In this document: positions 5,920-9,879 of the stretch, one piece after another
How the letters are laid out: every line of letters begins with the position of its first letter
Numbering within the stretch: the first letter of the stretch is position 1
The notes under the pieces: generated by a model
What the model saw: the letters and a program-made list of their open reading frames with translations, nothing else
Databases searched by the model: none
What the model was told of the DNA's origin: nothing
NCBI GenBank assembly: GCA_029935255.1
Contig: JAOZKS010000078.1
Coordinates: 1-9,879, forward strand
Length of the DNA: 9,879 bases
Reading direction: 5' to 3'
Source of the DNA: Pontiella sp.
GTDB lineage: Bacteria; Verrucomicrobiota; Kiritimatiellia; Kiritimatiellales; Pontiellaceae
Translations under genes and position numbers: made by a program

Positions 5920-7500
5920 TCAAAGCTGTCCTTCAACCGGCATTAACCGCCAAAAGAAGTCGGAGCAGCGCTGCCCAAATCCGCGCGCGGGTTGGCGTTT
6001 GCGAACGCCATCGCTTGAGGTCCACCGTAGCTTTCCCTTTTCATTACGCGTGACGGCCCATGCATTTTCCGGCGCGGTCATTGTTTCAAAGTCACTCAGC
6101 AACTGAGCCGCCAGCTCCGATGAGTCAATCAGAAGCATGTGCTCCGTGTTGATTTGAATGGACCGAGGATCCACGTTGAGCGATCCGATCAGCACCCAAT
6201 GGTCATCCAGCGCAAAGGCTTTGGTGTGGAGCGAAATAAACTCAGACGTAACTGGAGAAGTATCGCTTACAGCGCGCAGCTCCGCCGAAGGCTGGGCGCG
6301 GAATTCATAGAGTTCTACTCCGACATCCAGAATGCGCTTGCGGTATTTTTTATAGTGACTGTGCGCCATGGTGTGATTGTTCGATTCCATCGCCGGAACC
6401 AAGATGCGAACGCGACGACCATCCTCCTCAATGTACCGAGCCATATCGGCCAGTTGCTCTTTGGTTGGAATCATGTAGGGAGTAATGATGCAGGATTGGT
6501 ATTTGATCTCGATTGCGGCCTGATTAATCTGATCCATCAAGCGAACCCCTCGATCGCCCTTTACCTCCGGCGAGTCTTGCATGAGTTGAGCAACGCCCAT
6601 CACCATTTGGCCGGGCAAGGCAGAAAACTCATGGTTCCAATCGATGGGCTCCGACGGAATGCGGGTCTGCGCAAAGAGCTTTCGGTCCTCCAGCACAGCG
6701 GCATCGTAGCGACTCATCATTTTATTAATTTCCTTCTCCGACAATTTATCCGACATCGCCTCACCGGGATAGGCCGCGTCGGCATTCCAGTATTCATCAA
6801 AATCTGCCGCCATTTTCGGAAGGATGGCTCCGGTGATTAATAGATCCAGATCGCGGTTATTGTATTTTTTGGCCAATCCAAAATAAGGATTCCCAAGGTT
6901 CCGACCCCCGATGATCCCCCAATAGCCATCCACCACCATTTGCTTGTTATGCATCCGCCGATTGAGTTTCTTGAAATGAACGCTCATCTGGAACATGCGA
7001 GAAAGTGCCCCATTGCGCACCCGCCCCGGATTAAAGCGCCGCAACTGAACATTAGGAATTCGAGCCACAAGCGCCGTACCTTCATCCGACCAATCCTTCG
7101 GCATATCATCAACCAGCAACCGCACCTGCACGCCCCGCTCCGCCGCCTTTATGATGCGCTCAAGTATCAGCCGCCCACTCTCATCGTTCGACCAGATAAA
7201 GGTTTGTAGATCGATGCTCACCTGCGCCGAATCAATCAAGGCCAACCGCCAGCGCAGCGCATCCTCGTTGTTGCGGATCAACATAAAGGCCGACTCGCCC
7301 TCCTCCGCCTTTTTCATCACCGACTCGCTGGCCTCAGCCAACACGCCATTGGTTGCGGGTGCATGGCTATGGCTTACCGGCTTATATGGATACTCCGGTA
7401 TGTGTGCGCACCCCACAAAGACCAGAAAGAGGATCGATAAAAGTACAGGGCTTATCCGGCGGAAAAAAAATCCTGCGGGTAAAATATTCTTCTCTCGCAT
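5920..7500 (-). CDS. phospholipase D-superfamily lipoprotein, cardiolipin-synthase-like
   Basis: The 526-residue protein has two HKD motifs: His184-x-Lys186-x4-Asp191 (MHNKQMVVD) and His425-x-Lys427-x4-Asp432 (LHTKAFALD). Each is followed by the usual G-rich segment (GGRN and GSLN). Two intact motifs form one active site that works through a phospho-histidine intermediate on phosphodiesters. The length and layout recall ClsC-type cardiolipin synthases, which join phospholipid headgroups, but a hydrolase is equally possible. The N-terminus has a charged start, a hydrophobic stretch (LLSILFLVFVGC) and a lipobox, so Cys31 should be lipidated and the enzyme tethered in the periplasm. This differs from the classical membrane-spanning ClsA. 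The start lacks a good Shine-Dalgarno (AAAGG lies rather far upstream, in a small hairpin loop). It follows the porin gene by 57 bases with no terminator and is probably in the same transcript. Confidence 0.88.
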   Translation of the reverse strand: MREKNILPAGFFFRRISPVLLSILFLVFVGCAHIPEYPYKPVSHSHAPATNGVLAEASESVMKKAEEGESAFMLIRNNEDALRWRLALIDSAQVSIDLQTFIWSNDESGRLILERIIKAAERGVQVRLLVDDMPKDWSDEGTALVARIPNVQLRRFNPGRVRNGALSRMFQMSVHFKKLNRRMHNKQMVVDGYWGIIGGRNLGNPYFGLAKKYNNRDLDLLITGAILPKMAADFDEYWNADAAYPGEAMSDKLSEKEINKMMSRYDAAVLEDRKLFAQTRIPSEPIDWNHEFSALPGQMVMGVAQLMQDSPEVKGDRGVRLMDQINQAAIEIKYQSCIITPYMIPTKEQLADMARYIEEDGRRVRILVPAMESNNHTMAHSHYKKYRKRILDVGVELYEFRAQPSAELRAVSDTSPVTSEFISLHTKAFALDDHWVLIGSLNVDPRSIQINTEHMLLIDSSELAAQLLSDFETMTAPENAWAVTRNEKGKLRWTSSDGVRKRQPARGFGQRCSDFFWRLMPVEGQL

Positions 7501-7557
7501 GCGGAGAACAATACCTTTTCCGTTCTACAAGACAACATAAACTCTTCAACCAAAATG

Positions 7558-9195
7558 CTATTCTAATAGCAATACGATGCGACTCATCAGGCCATCCGAA
7601 AGGCCTGTTTCTCCGTTTTGATCCAGCACAATATGCCGATAGTTGATGTCAACACTAGCCGATGTGCTTAACCACCATTTCAATCCCAGCGAATAGATAT
7701 CCGTTTCTCCACCACTCACGGAACCATCATTAAGATCAAGGTTGGAATAGCGGGCAGATAACTCCCAGGCCCCCCATCCGCCATCGTTCACCGATTTAGA
7801 AACGGGAACCGGACGAAACAGACCGCTTCGTTTATTATAAGGTCGCATCTCCCCCGTCAGAATATAACTCATCGTAACGTGGTATCCGTTATACGTTGGA
7901 TCGCCTACCGCAGGGGCCTCCACCTGATTAATGACATACTCTCCGTTCAACCAAAACGGCCCCCAGCGCCACGCCGCTTCCAAATCATACAGCATCGTCG
8001 ATTCCGCTGCGAATGCCCCGGTATCCACAAACAGAGGGGCCTGATTAAATTCCGGCTCGGTTGAATAACGCACCCCGCTTTTGGCGTTGGAATAGCGCAC
8101 TCCTGCGCCGAGATGGAACAATGATTTTTCGTTTGCACTCTCCAGCGGAATCACCGTTCCTCTTCCGATCAGCTGGGTGGACGTATCCCCAATGGACGTG
8201 CCGGTATCCAACCAGGGATTAAATACCCCGCCCGCCCAGGTTGTCCGCCGATCAAACCCCGTTCCGCTAAGAACAATTCCAACATTTCGACTGGCCATCA
8301 TAGCATCGGAAACTGCGGTTCGCTCCTGCATCGGAAGATTAATCAAAGTGGCCAGACGCTCCATGGAAATGGGTTCCTTCTGCTTACCAATCGATAGCGT
8401 TGAGTCCTGGTAAAACGGAATATCCAGCCGTAGATCAAAAACACCAATTCCATCATCCGTGCTCGAATCAAATCCCTTATCAAAAGCGGCGGTTGCGGCA
8501 AAAAAAGTAAAGATCCACGGGTTTTCAAAATTTAACGAACCCACCGTCCCAAAGCGCAAGCCCCGGATTTCCCCGCCATCATAGGCCGAAAGATCACCCG
8601 ACTGCCCCTCGCTGGTTCCATCCTGATCGAGCCAGTTCATCCGGTCCAACACCAGGGCAGCAAGGAACGTAGCGTTCACATACTTGCTTCTAAACCGGTT
8701 CCACTTTCCCGCGTTCTTATAGGAGGTCGAAAGCGCCATCGGCGGAGTGCTATAGGCAAACCACTCTCTGGGCTTTTCAGCAGCGGGCACTTCCGGTTCC
8801 AGCGGGGCGGGCATCAGCCGGTTGCGAACAATCACGCCCTCTTTCAACACGAATACCGCATGCGTCTGCGTATCCAGCAAGGCCTCAAAATTCACGCGGG
8901 GGTCTTCATCCAGAACCATGAAACTCGCCGGTTCCCCCACATTCAGTTTTCCAAGAATAATGCCTTGCTGTGCATCCACCACCAGATCGATCGCTTTGTC
9001 TGGAACCGGATCTTTCGTCACCATATCCAGTATTCCATCCTGGATCAGTAGGCTGATCAATTGATCTTCATCCCCGCTATCTGAACCAACCAGAACCACG
9101 TTCTTAACCAGAAGGCTTTCAGACGACTCCGCAAATACCGCGAAAGTGAATAGTAAAAAAGAAAGGCCAAGCGATCCAGTAATTCTTAGGCTCAT
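7558..9195 (-). CDS. OprO/OprP-type porin with an N-terminal amidohydrolase-like beta-sandwich remnant
   Basis: A 545-residue exported protein with signal peptide (LGLSFLLFTFAVFA). From about residue 150 to the end it is an outer-membrane barrel. The region SIGKQKEPISMERLA (268-282), then MQER and ASRNVGIVLSG (301-311), is the hallmark stretch of the phosphate-selective porin O/P family. Residues about 28-126 are different. SLLVKNVVLVG...LLIQDGILDMV...VVDAQQGIIL reads like the first half of an amidohydrolase composite domain. It runs straight into LGKLNVGEPASFMVLDEDP...VFVLKEGVIVRNRL, like its second half. The metal-binding TIM barrel normally between them is absent, and no HxH motif is seen, so no hydrolase activity is expected. 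The final residue is Glu, unusual for a barrel. The start has GGAG eight bases upstream. It follows the OprB remnant by 29 bases. Porin call is strong; substrate is unknown. Confidence 0.85.
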   Translation of the reverse strand: MSLRITGSLGLSFLLFTFAVFAESSESLLVKNVVLVGSDSGDEDQLISLLIQDGILDMVTKDPVPDKAIDLVVDAQQGIILGKLNVGEPASFMVLDEDPRVNFEALLDTQTHAVFVLKEGVIVRNRLMPAPLEPEVPAAEKPREWFAYSTPPMALSTSYKNAGKWNRFRSKYVNATFLAALVLDRMNWLDQDGTSEGQSGDLSAYDGGEIRGLRFGTVGSLNFENPWIFTFFAATAAFDKGFDSSTDDGIGVFDLRLDIPFYQDSTLSIGKQKEPISMERLATLINLPMQERTAVSDAMMASRNVGIVLSGTGFDRRTTWAGGVFNPWLDTGTSIGDTSTQLIGRGTVIPLESANEKSLFHLGAGVRYSNAKSGVRYSTEPEFNQAPLFVDTGAFAAESTMLYDLEAAWRWGPFWLNGEYVINQVEAPAVGDPTYNGYHVTMSYILTGEMRPYNKRSGLFRPVPVSKSVNDGGWGAWELSARYSNLDLNDGSVSGGETDIYSLGLKWWLSTSASVDINYRHIVLDQNGETGLSDGLMSRIVLLLE

Positions 9196-9224
9196 ATAAA
9201 TAGCTCCAAACTTTTAGATCCCAG

Positions 9225-9879
9225 TTAAAGCGTCAGAATACAACGAAGACCGCCGACCCACAAGATATCCTCAAATGGGTATTTGGATGGATCAGCGCCT
9301 GCAAATCTGGAGTCAGCGAAATACCCGGCGTAACCTGCCACTTGCATGACGCTTCCAGAACATACTCATCCCGCAATAATCCATTCGAAGGCTGTGCCCA
9401 GCCCGCACCGTCATCAGACGAACCCAAGCGGACAAACGGGAACCACTTTTCAGCGACCTGATAACTGGCGGTAAATGCAAACCCCGAACCTTCCGTCGCA
9501 CCCGCCTTTTCCCGCGCATCTTTATGCCAGACCGTCAGCTGAACCCGGTCGGTTTTACAGCGATCGACGGCGCCCCGCCGATCTCCACCGCACTCAGCCA
9601 TTCGTTTTCCTGAATGGTATCGAGGTCAAACTCTCCACTGGCGGCATTGCCGTCATAGATCTGCCCACCCAAAGGTGGTCCGTCACAAATCCTTTCCCCA
9701 CCGCGCCGAGTGCTCCGATACCGGTGGTGGCCATGGTTGGGTTCAGAACAAATGCACGGCTGAGGAAGGTGCGCGAAAAGGTTTGGAAGGGATAGGGATC
9801 AAGATAGACATCGAAGGCCAGACGACCCATGGCCACGCCGCCGCGCTTAGGAGGCTTGCAGAAATAACCTGCACATTTA
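9225..9879 (-). pseudogene. OprB-type carbohydrate-selective porin, frameshifted and 5'-truncated
   Basis: The reading is open from the window edge and changes frame three times. Segment one (to about 9664) contains FDVYLDPYPFQTFSRTF and TDHLWVG. Segment two (9663 to about 9566) reads IYDGNAASGEFDLDTIQENE and then VEIGGAPSI. Segment three (to about 9290) reads DRCKTDRVQLTVWHKDARE, then GFAFTASYQVAEKWFPFVRLG. Segment four reads PSKYPFEDILWVGGLRCILT, then a final Leu and TAA at 9225-9227. Joined, they form a continuous C-terminal half of an OprB-family outer-membrane porin, which passes sugars. All three shifts go the same way, each equal to one or four missing bases. From memory of the family, about 40 residues also seem to be missing before GAGWAQPS, which would point to real decay. 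A low-quality contig end is the main alternative. The position, 29 bases before the second porin, suggests an operon. Confidence 0.75.

Noticed and set aside
6139..6840. 233-residue plus-strand open frame
   Set aside because: It lies wholly antisense to the two-HKD gene and shows no recognisable motif or start signal.
7438..7479. Possible Tat signal (RR before the hydrophobic stretch) in the phospholipase D lipoprotein
   Set aside because: The surrounding residues (FFFRRISPVLL) do not fit S/T-R-R-x-F-L-K; a normal Sec lipoprotein signal is sufficient.
1..9879. CRISPR array, tRNA/rRNA gene, transposase or phage genes
   Set aside because: No spaced direct repeats, no RNA-gene landmarks, and no transposase, integrase or phage-like protein in any frame.

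Overview
The window looks like chromosomal DNA of a Gram-negative bacterium. It encodes outer-membrane barrel proteins, three proteins with a lipobox, a TatA subunit and an inner-membrane aquaporin. The mix of a surface-repeat protein, a trypsin-like protease carrying a secretin-type N-terminal domain, and an OprB-type porin whose reconstructed reading matches my memory of PVC-group homologues suggests a Verrucomicrobia/Kiritimatiellota-like organism. That placement is an inference from protein flavour only; no rRNA or tRNA gene is present to test it. Almost every stretch is genic, and the longest gap between genes is 242 bases.

Layout from left to right. (1) A 5'-truncated M48 metallopeptidase on the plus strand (2-700) converges on, and overlaps by 26 bases, the end of a minus-strand run. 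(2) That run is transcribed from about 2851 down to 675: a secreted STN-trypsin fusion protease, a small lipoprotein starting inside a GTGA overlap with the protease stop, then tatA, whose Shine-Dalgarno begins in the lipoprotein stop codon. (3) Next upstream on the minus strand is an unrecognised 219-residue lipoprotein (2973-3632). (4) A separate unit encodes a 185-residue exported protein made of about seven 14-19-residue repeats (3742-4299). It has a clear intrinsic terminator and a long leader behind a candidate promoter. (5) AqpZ (5065-5763) and a small outer-membrane barrel (4542-5030) form a probable two-gene unit with a candidate sigma-70 promoter at 5841-5869. (6) The right part is a probable three-gene envelope unit read leftward: a frameshifted OprB-type carbohydrate porin remnant (9225-9879, open to the window edge), an OprO/P-type porin with an unusual N-terminal domain (7558-9195), and a two-HKD phospholipase D/cardiolipin-synthase-like lipoprotein (5920-7500).

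The common theme is envelope function: pores for ions, sugars and water, a phospholipid-modifying lipoprotein, protein export and periplasmic proteolysis. I do not see a defence system, mobile element or CRISPR array. The two most unusual things are domain architectures. One porin's N-terminus reads like an amidohydrolase composite beta-sandwich from which the whole catalytic TIM barrel has been cleanly removed. One trypsin-like protease carries a secretin/TonB short N-terminal (STN)-like domain. The OprB remnant carries three frame shifts in the same direction, two of them at GATC sites, and should be checked for assembly error before being called a pseudogene.
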